DNA of 64,000 nt from Planomicrobium soli (GTDB taxonomy: Bacteria > Bacillota > Bacilli > Bacillales_A > Planococcaceae). The position numbers were made by a program, and so were the translations under genes. Positions 1 to 8,204 of this stretch are shown here, one piece after another; position 1 is the first letter of the stretch; every line of letters begins with the position of its first letter. The notes beneath the pieces are model-generated. The model had not been told where the DNA came from and ran no database searches. It saw only the letters and a program-made list of their open reading frames with translations. The stretch is taken from the NCBI RefSeq assembly GCF_003014655.1, contig NZ_PYAT01000003.1:124001-188000 (forward strand), read 5' to 3'.

Positions 1-671
1 GCCAACTCATCAGCTACAGTATAGGCTGCCCGTATGTCATGTGTAATAAAGAGGTATGATAAATCATAATCTGCTTTCAACTCGTCCAACAAGTTCAAAA
101 TATTTGCCTGATTCACCATATCCAAGCTGCTGATCGGCTCATCCATAACAATAAGTTTTGGCTTTAAAGCGATAGCCCTTGCAATATTCAACCGTTGAAG
201 TTGGCCTCCACTGAACTGCCGCGGAAACTTCTTCATATCTTCCGTCTTTAAACCGACGCGATCCAATAAACGAGCCACCGTTCTTTGAAGCTCAGATGGA
301 GATAACTTTTCATAGTTTTCCAAAGGTTCCGCGACGATTTTCTCAGCTGTCATACGTGGATTAACCGATGAGTAGCAATCCTGAAATACTACCTGTAAAT
401 CTCTGCGAATTTGCTTCCGTGTCTGGGCATTTGCAGAATAGAGGTCCTGCCCTTCAAAAAGGATTTGGCCCTTTTTCGGTTTTTCTAATCCCAAGATAAT
501 TTTGCCCAATGTGCTTTTTCCTGCTCCGCTTGAGCCAAGTAGCCCTAAACAAGTGCCATGCTGCATAGAAAAAGAGACGTCTGAAAGAACCGGTGTTTCC
601 TGGGTTGTACGCTCAAACAGACGGCGGGAACCGTATGTATGGCTAACATTCTTTACTTCCAACAAATCCAT
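1..671 (-). CDS. nikE: Nickel/peptide-type ABC transporter ATP-binding protein (NikE/DppF-like), 3' end cut by window
   Basis: Second ATPase of a five-gene importer; it hydrolyses ATP on the cytoplasmic face of the permease pair. I translated 223 codons from an ATG at 671 behind GAGGGGGT. Walker A GSSGAGKST lies near residues 46-54, the signature FSGGQLQR near 153-160, Walker B LIVMDEP near 173-179 and the H-loop histidine near 211. The reading frame runs off position 1, so the C-terminal substrate-family extension is not seen. It follows the first ATPase by about 27 nt in the same direction, so it belongs to the same operon. The Nik assignment rests mainly on the substrate-binding gene at 3336; oligopeptide or opine-metallophore import is the alternative. 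Confidence 0.88.
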   Translation of the reverse strand, partial: MDLLEVKNVSHTYGSRRLFERTTQETPVLSDVSFSMQHGTCLGLLGSSGAGKSTLGKIILGLEKPKKGQILFEGQDLYSANAQTRKQIRRDLQVVFQDCYSSVNPRMTAEKIVAEPLENYEKLSPSELQRTVARLLDRVGLKTEDMKKFPRQFSGGQLQRLNIARAIALKPKLIVMDEPISSLDMVNQANILNLLDELKADYDLSYLFITHDIRAAYTVADEL

Positions 672-698
672 CGGTCTTACCCCCTCTTTTTAAAAAAT

Positions 699-1526
699 CT
701 ATACAATGACTACTTCACGGTGCTCTATTACCGGCAGTAATGGTCTGGCGCGCAATAGCTGTTTTGTATATTCATGTTTTGGACGGTCGAACAACTGGAA
801 CACATCCGCATTTTCCACGATCCGACCTTCCCGCATTACGGCTACATCATCAGCAAGTTCCGAAATCACGCCCAGATCATGGGAAATGAGCAGGATTGCA
901 GTTCCGCACTCTGTTCTCAAGCGGTCCAATTCGTTTAGCACTTGAAGCTGATTGGTTACATCAAGCGCCGTTGTAGGTTCGTCCGCGATGACAAGAGAAG
1001 GACGCAAGCACATCGATATGGCGATCATAACCCGTTGAAGCATTCCTCCGCTTAGTTGGAAAGGATACATGCCCATCAGCTTGGATGGCTGCTGAAGGTT
1101 CACGGACTCCATCGAGGAAACTGCCAAATCGAAAGCTTCTCTTTTAGAAAGATTCGAATGTGTCCGGATCGTTTCGATAAATTGCTGGCCAATCGTATAA
1201 ACCGGCGTGAAAGCATTCATGGGATTTTGCATGATAAAGCCCACTTCTTTCCCCCGAATCGTTCGCATTTCTTTCGGTTTCAAGCCATTTAATTCACGTC
1301 CGTGCAATTGGACGCTTCCTTCTACAGACATCAACTTTTTGTCTAAAAGCTGAAGGAGGGACATACACGTAATGGATTTTCCGCTTCCGCTTTCTCCCAC
1401 TAACCCAAGAATTTTCCCAGCCTCTATTTCAAAATTCAAGTCATGAACGAGAGGCAGTTCCTCCCTTTCGGACTTCACCTTGACATTAAGGTTGTTCACT
1501 TGTAAGACGCTGCGTGATTTTTCCAT
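699..1526 (-). CDS. nikD: Nickel/peptide-type ABC transporter ATP-binding protein (NikD/DppD-like)
   Basis: First ATPase of the importer, 275 aa. Walker A GESGSGKSI is at about residues 44-52, with isoleucine where threonine is usual at the last place. The Q-loop MQNPMNAF, signature LSGGMLQRV and Walker B LVIADEP with a following D-loop are all present. The start is an ATG behind GGAGGAAAGCAA. The C-terminal part carries the PKHEYTKQLL-type tail common to OppD/DppD/NikD proteins. It lies 14 nt downstream of the NikC-like permease and 27 nt upstream of the second ATPase, so all five genes form one transcription unit. Confidence 0.9.
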   Translation of the reverse strand: MEKSRSVLQVNNLNVKVKSEREELPLVHDLNFEIEAGKILGLVGESGSGKSITCMSLLQLLDKKLMSVEGSVQLHGRELNGLKPKEMRTIRGKEVGFIMQNPMNAFTPVYTIGQQFIETIRTHSNLSKREAFDLAVSSMESVNLQQPSKLMGMYPFQLSGGMLQRVMIAISMCLRPSLVIADEPTTALDVTNQLQVLNELDRLRTECGTAILLISHDLGVISELADDVAVMREGRIVENADVFQLFDRPKHEYTKQLLRARPLLPVIEHREVVIV

Positions 1527-1540
1527 TTGCTTTCCTCCTT

Positions 1541-2374
1541 CTAATTGCGGCTTTTAACTCCAAAATGTTCGGATAAAGATTCGCCTAAAATATTGAATGA
1601 TATTACGACGAACAATATCATAAGTCCTGGATACAGCATCAGCTCTGGATGGCTTCGGATAAACCCTTTCCCTTCATGGATCATAGCTCCCCATTCGGGT
1701 GTCGGCGGTTGAATGCCGAGCCCCAAAAATGAAAGGGCGGATATATCCATAATTGCCCATCCCATTTCCAATGTGCCCATGACCACGATCGGCGGAATAA
1801 TATTAGGAATCAAGTGCGTTCTGATAATCTTGCTTGTAGAAGACCCGCTTATGCGTGCCGCCGTTATAAAATTCTGTTCTTTCATGCTTACTACCATGCC
1901 GCGGATCATACGGGCGTAATAAACCCACTGAACCATCGTCAATGCTAACACTACTTGCCATAATCCCGGCCCCAACAAACCAACAATTCCTAGAACCAGA
2001 ACAAGGTTTGGAAAAGCCATAACACCCTCACAAAAGCGCATCAGCAAAACGTCGACCCATCCGCCTTTATAACCTGCAAAAGTGCCAACCAATAACCCGA
2101 TCCCCAATGAAGAAATGAAGATCAACGAAGCAAATCCAAGCGATACACGGGCGCCGTGTAAAATACGGGATAGATTGCATCGGCCTAAATGGTCAGTGCC
2201 AAGCGGGTATTCCCATGACGGAGGTGAAAGCTTCTGCAGTAAATTCACTTGAATAGGATCATGTGGAGAAATCCATGGCGCTAAAATACTGATTGTGAAA
2301 AAAAAGAACAAAATAATCGAGCATATGACGATTGCTTTTTTGCTTTTTTTTACTGATCGTATACTCGAAATCAA
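1541..2374 (-). CDS. nikC: Nickel/peptide-type ABC transporter permease (NikC/DppC-like)
   Basis: Inner-membrane permease, 277 aa, with an N-terminal membrane anchor, a short external segment with SPHDPIQVNLLQKLSPPS, and the BPD_transp_1 fold. The EAA-loop region around ARISGSSTSKIIRTHLIP contacts the ATPase. I use a TTG start at 2374: the TTGA overlaps the stop of the upstream permease and GAGAGGA precedes it, which suggests translational coupling. It pairs with the NikB-like permease to form the transport channel. Family resemblance alone cannot separate nickel, opine-metallophore and peptide substrates. Confidence 0.88.
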   Translation of the reverse strand: MISSIRSVKKSKKAIVICSIILFFFFTISILAPWISPHDPIQVNLLQKLSPPSWEYPLGTDHLGRCNLSRILHGARVSLGFASLIFISSLGIGLLVGTFAGYKGGWVDVLLMRFCEGVMAFPNLVLVLGIVGLLGPGLWQVVLALTMVQWVYYARMIRGMVVSMKEQNFITAARISGSSTSKIIRTHLIPNIIPPIVVMGTLEMGWAIMDISALSFLGLGIQPPTPEWGAMIHEGKGFIRSHPELMLYPGLMILFVVISFNILGESLSEHFGVKSRN

Positions 2375-3315
2375 GGTTCAGTCCTCTCTTTCCAAGAAAT
2401 GCGGGGATCCATATACAGCTGCAGCAGCTCCACAATCAGATTGCATACGATAAACAAACATGCGGCTAAAACAACATAACACTGAATAACTGGAATATCC
2501 CGGTTAAAAATTGCCTCTATAAAATAACGTCCGAAACCGGGCCATGAAAATACTTGTTCCACAATAATCGTACCGGTCAAAAGTTTGCCTAGATTCATGC
2601 CTAAACCAGTCATCATTGGAGAAATGGCGATTTTCAGAACATGTTTCACCATAATCGCACTTTCCTTGATGCCTCTAGTTCTAGCGTATAACACGTAAAA
2701 TTCCTGAAGTTCTTCAAGTACACTTGCTCGCAGAAGACGGGTATATATTGCAATCAATGCCACTGATAAGGTAACGCTAGGAAGAACCAAATGCTGCCAA
2801 GAGCCTCTTCCTTCCACAGGAAACAAATCCAATTTGACGGCAAAGAAAAATATCAGCAAGTAGCCTAGCCAAAATTGAGGAATGGAAGCGCCGAAATAGG
2901 AAAGCCCTTTGCTGAAATGATCGATCGGACCATTTTTGTAAATCGCCGACAAAAATCCGAGCGGTACACTTATTAAAATAGAAAGAAGAATACTGCTTGC
3001 TGCAAGCTGAAACGTTGCAGGCAGCCTAGCAGCAACTTCTTCCCAGACGGGCGAATTGGTCATATAAGAGTTGCCGAAATCCAGCAGCGCTATATTCTTT
3101 ACAGTCTGTAAATATTGGACGAACAAAGGTTGATCCAAACCGAACTCATGTCTTTTCTCGGCCAGCAGCTCTTCTGTAGGGTGTATATTCGCTGCCGCGA
3201 GATAGGCTTCAGCCGGATCAACCGGAGACATGCGAACAAGCGCAAACATAAGCAGTATGGCAAAGAGAACAATAGGTATTACCGCAAAGATGCGTTTTGC
3301 AATATATGCGACCAT
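2371..3315 (-). CDS. nikB: Nickel/peptide-type ABC transporter permease (NikB/DppB-like)
   Basis: Inner-membrane permease of 314 aa, six predicted helices, with the DppB/NikB N-terminal region (helix, then a long external loop with FGLDQPLFVQYL) and the EAA-loop around YARTRGIKESAIMVKHVL. The ATG at 3315 is preceded by AAGGAGGACAAATT. It starts about 20 nt downstream of the lipoprotein gene and overlaps the next permease by 4 nt. In NikB/CntB systems this subunit forms the heteromeric pore with NikC/CntC. Regulation is presumably shared with the Fur-box promoter upstream of the substrate-binding gene. Confidence 0.9.
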   Translation of the reverse strand: MVAYIAKRIFAVIPIVLFAILLMFALVRMSPVDPAEAYLAAANIHPTEELLAEKRHEFGLDQPLFVQYLQTVKNIALLDFGNSYMTNSPVWEEVAARLPATFQLAASSILLSILISVPLGFLSAIYKNGPIDHFSKGLSYFGASIPQFWLGYLLIFFFAVKLDLFPVEGRGSWQHLVLPSVTLSVALIAIYTRLLRASVLEELQEFYVLYARTRGIKESAIMVKHVLKIAISPMMTGLGMNLGKLLTGTIIVEQVFSWPGFGRYFIEAIFNRDIPVIQCYVVLAACLFIVCNLIVELLQLYMDPRISWKERTEP

Positions 3316-3335
3316 AATTTGTCCTCCTTGTTAGA

Positions 3336-4958
3336 TTACTGTTTGATTTTTATTTCATTGAAAGGGTGTTCGTCACGATTAGCAGGGAACTTGAATTCAG
3401 TAATATTGTTTTGATAAACAACCGATTTTTTAATATAGGAAATTGGCACGAAAACTGATTGTTCCTGCAAAGTACCTAAAATTGATCCATATAGCTGCTG
3501 GCGTTCTGCTTCATCTGTAGAAGCTAGCGTATCATTTACTTGCTGGTTCAATTCTTCTTTCATCGGCAACGCAGAATGAGCTTCTGAAACTCCCCACCCT
3601 TTTTCTGCAACTATATTGATGAACGAATGCGGATCATAAGGCGCTCCGTAGTTGTACCAGAAATCAATATCAAAGTTTCCGGATTTGCGTCGTTCGATTT
3701 GAACTGTCAATTCCAGACCAGTGATGTTCAGTTTAACTCCAATTGCTGACCATTCAGCTTGAAGGGTTTCAGCCATCGATTTTTGAATAGGATCGGTTTT
3801 GTCGTAAATCAATTCGAATTCAAGCGCCTGACCGTCCTTTTCCCGGACTGTCTTACCAGAAGGAAGTTTCCAGCCGGCTTTATCAAGAAGAGCCGCCGCT
3901 TTTTCAACGTCATATTCTACTGGATTTACGTCAACATTGGTATATGGGAAGTTCGTAGATAAAATATTATCCGCTTTTTCTTCAAGCCCCAATGTAATGC
4001 CTTCAACCATTGCCTGTTTGTTGAATCCATGCTGCAATGCCTGGCGGACTTGTAGATCAGCCAATTTTTCGTTTGTTGAATTTAAAAGCAAACTTCTCGT
4101 TCCTACAGGGTCTGACAGGTCTGTAGTATATTCCCCGGATTCCTTCAGCTGGTTGAAAGAGTCCATGCTGATAGCCCCTTCTCCATATATCAAATCCAGC
4201 TCGCCTTTTTCAAACGCCATTACCCGAGTTTCTGCGTCCGGTATAATTTTAACGGTCACTTGCTCAAGTTCCGGGCTCTCGCCCCAATAATCAGGGTTTC
4301 TTTTGAAAACAGCATATTCGTCTTTTTTGTATTCATCCAAAAGCCACGGGCCTGTTCCTACGGGATTAGTGATCCCTTTAGAAGTATCCCCATCTTCCGG
4401 GAAGCCGGCCTCGCCCAAAAAGCGTACTGGACGGACAACCGCCAAATCCTGCAATGCAGGATAATAAGGTTCTTTCAAAACCATTTTTAATGTTAGATCG
4501 TCTACTACTTCTGTCTTCTCAAGAACATTGATAACGCCAAGCCAACTGTGAGATGTTGCATTTTTCATTATTGCGTCAAAGTTTTTCTTAACGATTTCAG
4601 CATTGAACGGCGTTCCATCCGAGAACTTTACACCTTCACGCAGTTTAAATGTATATTCTTTGCCATCTTCCGAAATTTCCCATGATTCTGCAAGGTGCGG
4701 TTTCAATTCGCCGCCTTCTTCATAGCTCACCAAGGGCTCATAGATCATCGATTGGCCGATCAGTTGCGAAGGATTGTATACGTGGGGATTCATTGTTCCA
4801 ATATCTCTTGGCCAAGACATTGTAATAGTATTCCCCTTCTCTTCTGTTCCCGATTCAGTTGTTGAACCGGAACCTTCACTGGAACATCCAGCTAAAAACC
4901 CACTCACTAATAACAACGCTGCTATAAATAAAAGCATTTTCTTTTGCACATTTTTCAT
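3336..4958 (-). CDS. nikA: Nickel/metallophore-type substrate-binding lipoprotein (NikA/CntA family, SBP_bac_5)
   Basis: Solute-binding lipoprotein of 540 aa that captures the ligand outside the membrane. A signal peptide ends in lipobox SGFLAGCSS. The mature region opens with WPRDIGTMNPHVYNPSQ, then EPLVSYEEGGELKPHLAESW, FSDGTPFNAEIVKKNFDA and GTGPWLL, an order I recognise from NikA/CntA rather than from OppA. I place the start at the ATG at 4958 behind GGAGAGGAATT; the open frame continues upstream without another good ribosome site. The promoter and Fur box sit immediately 5'. Whether the ligand is Ni(II) with small chelators or an opine metallophore complex cannot be read from sequence. 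Confidence 0.88.
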   Translation of the reverse strand: MKNVQKKMLLFIAALLLVSGFLAGCSSEGSGSTTESGTEEKGNTITMSWPRDIGTMNPHVYNPSQLIGQSMIYEPLVSYEEGGELKPHLAESWEISEDGKEYTFKLREGVKFSDGTPFNAEIVKKNFDAIMKNATSHSWLGVINVLEKTEVVDDLTLKMVLKEPYYPALQDLAVVRPVRFLGEAGFPEDGDTSKGITNPVGTGPWLLDEYKKDEYAVFKRNPDYWGESPELEQVTVKIIPDAETRVMAFEKGELDLIYGEGAISMDSFNQLKESGEYTTDLSDPVGTRSLLLNSTNEKLADLQVRQALQHGFNKQAMVEGITLGLEEKADNILSTNFPYTNVDVNPVEYDVEKAAALLDKAGWKLPSGKTVREKDGQALEFELIYDKTDPIQKSMAETLQAEWSAIGVKLNITGLELTVQIERRKSGNFDIDFWYNYGAPYDPHSFINIVAEKGWGVSEAHSALPMKEELNQQVNDTLASTDEAERQQLYGSILGTLQEQSVFVPISYIKKSVVYQNNITEFKFPANRDEHPFNEIKIKQ

Positions 4959-4990
4959 AATGGGATAATTCCTCTCCAATTGATTAAAAG

Positions 4991-5005
4991 TGATAATGAT
5001 TCTCA
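4991..5005 (-). promoter_or_regulatory. Fur box (7-1-7) downstream of the nik-like promoter
   Basis: TGATAATGATTCTCA matches the Bacillus Fur consensus TGATAATnATTATCA at all but one defined position. It lies just downstream of the predicted transcription start, where repressor binding would block transcription. A Zur box would be expected to look like TCGTAATnATTACGA, which fits worse. Confidence 0.75.
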
Positions 5006-5019
5006 TTCTTACTTTTGTA

Positions 5020-5048
5020 ACTATAATAACATTAATGGATTTTGTCAA
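5020..5048 (-). promoter_or_regulatory. Sigma-A promoter of the nik-like operon
   Basis: On the minus strand a perfect -35 TTGACA (5043-5048) is separated by 17 bp from TATAGT (5020-5025), a 5/6 match to the -10 consensus. The expected transcription start near 5013 is about 55 nt upstream of the substrate-binding gene start. Confidence 0.7.
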
Positions 5049-5274
5049 TACAAACATTGACAGCAAGGCATTTTCAATAAATTTTCCACTCTATTCAATT
5101 ATGAATATTAGAGCTATTGAATCAAGTATTATGAACGCAATTCAATTAACCTTCATTATTGCTGTACACAAAATTGACAACTAATGCTTCAGTGGTTGGA
5201 AACACCGTATAATTAAGAAGTTGCGATGGATAACTTTTTGCTATTTCGCAAAACCGCTCCATAGTTAAAGACAG

Positions 5275-5350
5275 AAGGAGAAAGCTGGCGACTACAGTGG
5301 AGCAGTGATAAAGTAAAGCAGGCAGCGCCCCTCTAAAGCATCCGTCTGAA
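5275..5350. repeat. Possible degraded intergenic repeat of Bacillales type
   Basis: The stretch AAGCTGGCGACTACAGTGGA ... GGCAGCGCC ... AAGCATCCGTCTGAAG resembles, from memory, the GC-rich intergenic repeats with CTGGCGACTCC and AGCGTCC blocks found between genes in Bacillales. The match is imperfect and no second copy is evident in this window. It lies just outside the uppP terminator. Confidence 0.25.
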
Positions 5351-5358
5351 GTGAAATG

Positions 5359-5390
5359 AAAAAAGCTGTCGAGAGTTTCTCGACAGCTTT
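5359..5390 (-). terminator. Rho-independent terminator of uppP
   Basis: On the minus strand AAAGCTGTCGAGA pairs with TCTCGACAGCTTT across a 3-nt loop and is followed by a T run. It is about 75 nt past the uppP stop. Confidence 0.85.
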
Positions 5391-5465
5391 GGCAGCTTCA
5401 ATAAGCAGCTGCTGCTTTAGTGGGCAGGCTTAGTGTTATTAAACATCCTGCCTCATACTTAACTT

Positions 5466-6281
5466 TTAAAAGAAGATTAATAAAAGCACACCAACGATAA
5501 AACAGTAATATGCAAAATAAATCAGTTTGCCTTTTTCCATAATTCCCATGAACCAGCGCAAAGCATAATAAGACATAAGAAGTGTAGCGATAAACGCCGC
5601 TGCATATGGAATTGCCAGATCGGCTTTATTGGATTCGTTTAAAAAATCCGAAATTCCAAGAACGACTCCTCCCAAGCTGACCGGGATATAGAGCAAGAAA
5701 GAGAAACGTAAAGCTGTTTTTTGATCCAGTCCCACAGCAATTGCAGAGATGATTGTTGCACCTGAGCGGCTGATCCCTGGAGTAAGCGCCGCTGCTTGGC
5801 CAAGACCGACTAGAAAGGCATCTTTTGCAGTCATGGTGCCTTCACCTTTTGAACCGCGTCTGTTTCTGATCAACCATAAAGCGATTCCGGTAACAAACAG
5901 CATGATCGCGATGGTAGTCATACTGACACTTTCAGCGATAAGATCTTTTAAAAGTACTCCCAGCACTCCTGCTGGAATAGTGCCGATAATTAAATACAAG
6001 ACGAAACGGAAGTCACTTTTATATGTAGATTCTTTTGTTTTTATGTATAGCAGAGAATTTGCAGCCAATCGTATAATATCTTTTCGATAAATGAACATGA
6101 TTGCTAATAATGAAGCCGTATTGGTTAATATGGCAAATGTAAAACCTTGTTCTCCTAACCCTAAAAGTTCACTTGCTATCATAACGTGTCCGCTTGACGA
6201 TACGGGAATCGGTTCCGTGAAGCCTTGTACAATACCGATAATAATCATTTTAATAATTAAAATAAAATCTAAATTTTCCAT
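5466..6281 (-). CDS. uppP: Undecaprenyl-diphosphatase (UppP/BacA family)
   Basis: Integral membrane phosphatase of 271 aa that converts undecaprenyl diphosphate to the monophosphate at the outer membrane face, recycling the lipid carrier for peptidoglycan and teichoic acid synthesis; overproduction gives bacitracin tolerance in the family. The first catalytic motif reads VQGFTEPIPVSSSGH, i.e. Q19..E23, the permitted Gln form of the (E/Q)xxxE motif; the second motif PGISRSGATI with R172 is intact. The ATG at 6281 follows AAGGAGGAAGT. It is divergent from a dedA gene, which fits a shared role in lipid-carrier cycling. It may be a paralogue, since Bacillales often have several. Confidence 0.93.
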   Translation of the reverse strand: MENLDFILIIKMIIIGIVQGFTEPIPVSSSGHVMIASELLGLGEQGFTFAILTNTASLLAIMFIYRKDIIRLAANSLLYIKTKESTYKSDFRFVLYLIIGTIPAGVLGVLLKDLIAESVSMTTIAIMLFVTGIALWLIRNRRGSKGEGTMTAKDAFLVGLGQAAALTPGISRSGATIISAIAVGLDQKTALRFSFLLYIPVSLGGVVLGISDFLNESNKADLAIPYAAAFIATLLMSYYALRWFMGIMEKGKLIYFAYYCFIVGVLLLIFF

Positions 6282-6616
6282 ACTTCCTCCTTAGGTGACT
6301 CTCTTCTTTTTAGAACGATATTAACGTTCGCTTTGTTCCATTTTTCTTTTCCAATATATAACTTACAGCTAATGCTCACCTTATTTCCAGCAGAACATTA
6401 CTTTGAACCTGAAATAATATGGAAAACTTGTGTAATTTAGAGATACGATTTTCGAGTCCATCCTAACCAATCTTCTATATTTTTGAGAGCACAAATTAGT
6501 TGTTAAACCTATTTTCTTTTGCCACTTTATGATATACTTCCTATCTTGAAGACTGTTATAACTTTCCGGTTTTAATTTTTCTGGAAAAAATCAGAAGTGA
6601 AGGAGGTAAAAAATTG
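6282..6616. other. Intergenic region between divergent uppP and dedA
   Basis: About 330 bp, AT-rich. It must hold both divergent promoters, but I see no convincing -35/-10 pair. GAACG-N7-CGTTC at 6313-6329 is a short dyad in front of uppP. A strong ribosome site GGAGGT lies at 6602-6607. Confidence 0.5.
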
Positions 6617-7210
6617 ATGGAAGGTCTTATCCTTCAACTTATGGATGCTCTAAAAGGGCTATCGTATTTCGGCATTATGCTGGCGTTGACACTGGAGTTC
6701 GTTCCTGCTGAACTGGTATTGCCGCTAGCCGGCTATTGGGTTTACCAAGGCGACTTGAATTTGTACGGCGCAATTCTAGCAGGTTCGATAGGCGGTGTAC
6801 TCGGCCCCTTGACACTTTATGCACTTGGCCGTTATGGCGGAAGGCCAATGGTCTTGAAATTCGGGAAATACTTCTTAGTTACAGAAGAACATATCAATAA
6901 ATCAGATGCGTTTTTTGAAAAGTACGGCGGTGGCGTAGCATTCCTTGGGCGTTTTGTCCCCGGTGTACGGACAGCCGTATCTATTCCATGCGGTATGGCC
7001 AAGATGAACATCTGGAAATTTATCTTCTATACATATATAGCCATGCTTCCTATTACATCCATCTATGTCTATTTAGGTTTCCGCCTCGGACCGCAATGGA
7101 CGAAAGCCGGTGAAATGATGGGCCAATATGCAAATTTCCTGTTGTTGCCGATCGCATTGGTCGTCTTCTGGATGATTCTTAAAAGACGAAGAAAACCAAA
7201 AACAGCTTAA
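6617..7210 (+). CDS. DedA family membrane protein
   Basis: About 197 aa, SNARE-associated/DedA fold with four to five hydrophobic segments. Typical motifs are EFVPAELVLPLAGYWV at the N-terminus, GGVLGPLTLYALGRYGG, and FLGRFVPGVRTAVSIPCGMA, which holds the conserved arginine and glycine-rich amphipathic segment. Some DedA proteins, such as UptA, move undecaprenyl phosphate back across the membrane, which would complement the divergent UppP; others transport other phospholipids. The ATG at 6617 and a TTG at 6614 are both spaced correctly from AGGAGGT; I prefer ATG. Confidence 0.9.
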   Translation: MEGLILQLMDALKGLSYFGIMLALTLEFVPAELVLPLAGYWVYQGDLNLYGAILAGSIGGVLGPLTLYALGRYGGRPMVLKFGKYFLVTEEHINKSDAFFEKYGGGVAFLGRFVPGVRTAVSIPCGMAKMNIWKFIFYTYIAMLPITSIYVYLGFRLGPQWTKAGEMMGQYANFLLLPIALVVFWMILKRRRKPKTA

Positions 7211-7254
7211 AAGCAAATCTGCTTCAAGTCTTTTATTAAAACAAGAAACTGTAC

Positions 7255-7287
7255 AAAAGCCGTGAGATTTCTCTGACGGCTTTTTCT
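7255..7287 (+). terminator. Rho-independent terminator after dedA
   Basis: AAAAGCCGT pairs with ACGGCTTTTT with an inner GAGA/TCTC stem, followed by a T-rich run. Confidence 0.8.
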
Positions 7288-7363
7288 TTTTCCCTTTTTT
7301 CCTATTTAGTCAGCCTTCACAGTTATAACCCTATAATTCATTGGGCCGCTTAAAGGGATCAGC

Positions 7364-8026
7364 TCATATTCTATTATCAAGTTTATTTGCCGCTAATTGA
7401 ATTGCCAAGCAGTCATCCAAATAGCCAACTGCAAACACATAATCATGCAGCAAATCCAATGGCAAAATGAAGTAAAGCAAAGCTCCTGCCATGATGGCTA
7501 ATTCGCTTTTGCTTCCTTCCCTCTTTGAAATTTTCCGGTGCCACAATTGAAGCTGTTGGATATACGGTCCGATATTGCCGAAATTCTTTACTTTCGCTTC
7601 AAATCCTTCTTCAATTGTTGAAATTCCTTCGTTAGTTTCAGCGTACTTCTCGAACGTTTCCAACTCCGTGGAAAGTTTGTCAATTGTAATTGATTTGTCG
7701 TGCAGCTGGACTGATTTTTGCAAAAGATCCATCTCGTTTGCCAGAGGTGCTGCAGAGAAAGTTTTCTTATCGGCTTTTTTCTGCTTACTGGGTTCCGAGC
7801 CTAAATCTTGGTCGATAGCTTCCACTAGATCGTTAAAAGAAAGGTCAAGCGTTGCAGATAACTTTTTCAAATGCTGGAGGGTCGGTTTTCTTTTGCCGTT
7901 TACAATTCGTGAAATGGTCGCTTTATCGATAGACGTGAGGTCCGCTAATTGACGCACGGAGTAGTTTCGCCGTTCTATGGCTCCCCGGAGTAAAGATTCG
8001 AGGCTGTTCTGGTTTTCTTCCACCAC
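7364..8026 (-). CDS. XRE-type helix-turn-helix protein with DUF1232 domain
   Basis: Predicted DNA-binding protein of 220 aa. Residues about 13-70 form an HTH_3 domain (RQLADLTSIDKATISRIVNG as the recognition part); the middle is charged linker; the C-terminus has the DUF1232 signature ALLYFILPLDLLHDY...GYLDDCLAI, usually a small membrane-associated hairpin. Two consecutive GTG codons (8026 and 8023) can start it behind AAAGGAG. It is divergent from an LCP gene, and both predicted promoters sit inside a TTGTCAAC repeat, which suggests it controls itself and the LCP gene. The inducing signal is unknown. Confidence 0.85.
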   Translation of the reverse strand: MVEENQNSLESLLRGAIERRNYSVRQLADLTSIDKATISRIVNGKRKPTLQHLKKLSATLDLSFNDLVEAIDQDLGSEPSKQKKADKKTFSAAPLANEMDLLQKSVQLHDKSITIDKLSTELETFEKYAETNEGISTIEEGFEAKVKNFGNIGPYIQQLQLWHRKISKREGSKSELAIMAGALLYFILPLDLLHDYVFAVGYLDDCLAIQLAANKLDNRI

Positions 8027-8087
8027 GTTTGCTCCTTTCCTGTATTATTCAAGAAACTTTATAAGGCAAAAGCTGGCATTTAGAAAT

Positions 8088-8157
8088 ACTCTATCTATTA
8101 GTTGTTTTTTTGTCAACACAGCTGTCCGTTGACAAATTGTCAACATCCACCTAAACT
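8088..8157. promoter_or_regulatory. Divergent promoters with embedded operator-like repeat
   Basis: A perfect dyad GTTGACA-AAT-TGTCAAC lies at 8128-8144 and another half TTGTCAAC at 8110-8117. TTGACA at 8129-8134 with TAAACT at 8152-8157 (17-bp spacer) faces the LCP gene. On the other strand TTGACA at 8111-8116 with TAGAGT at 8088-8093 (17-bp spacer) faces the XRE gene. A protein bound to the repeats would cover both -35 boxes. Confidence 0.6.
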
Positions 8158-8204
8158 TTTGTATGACTGCTATCTATTTTACAACACGCAAAGAGGGTAA
8201 TGGA

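Noticed and set aside
6313..6329. LexA-like site upstream of uppP
   Set aside because: GAAC and GTTC are present but spaced 9 nt instead of 4, and uppP is not an SOS gene.
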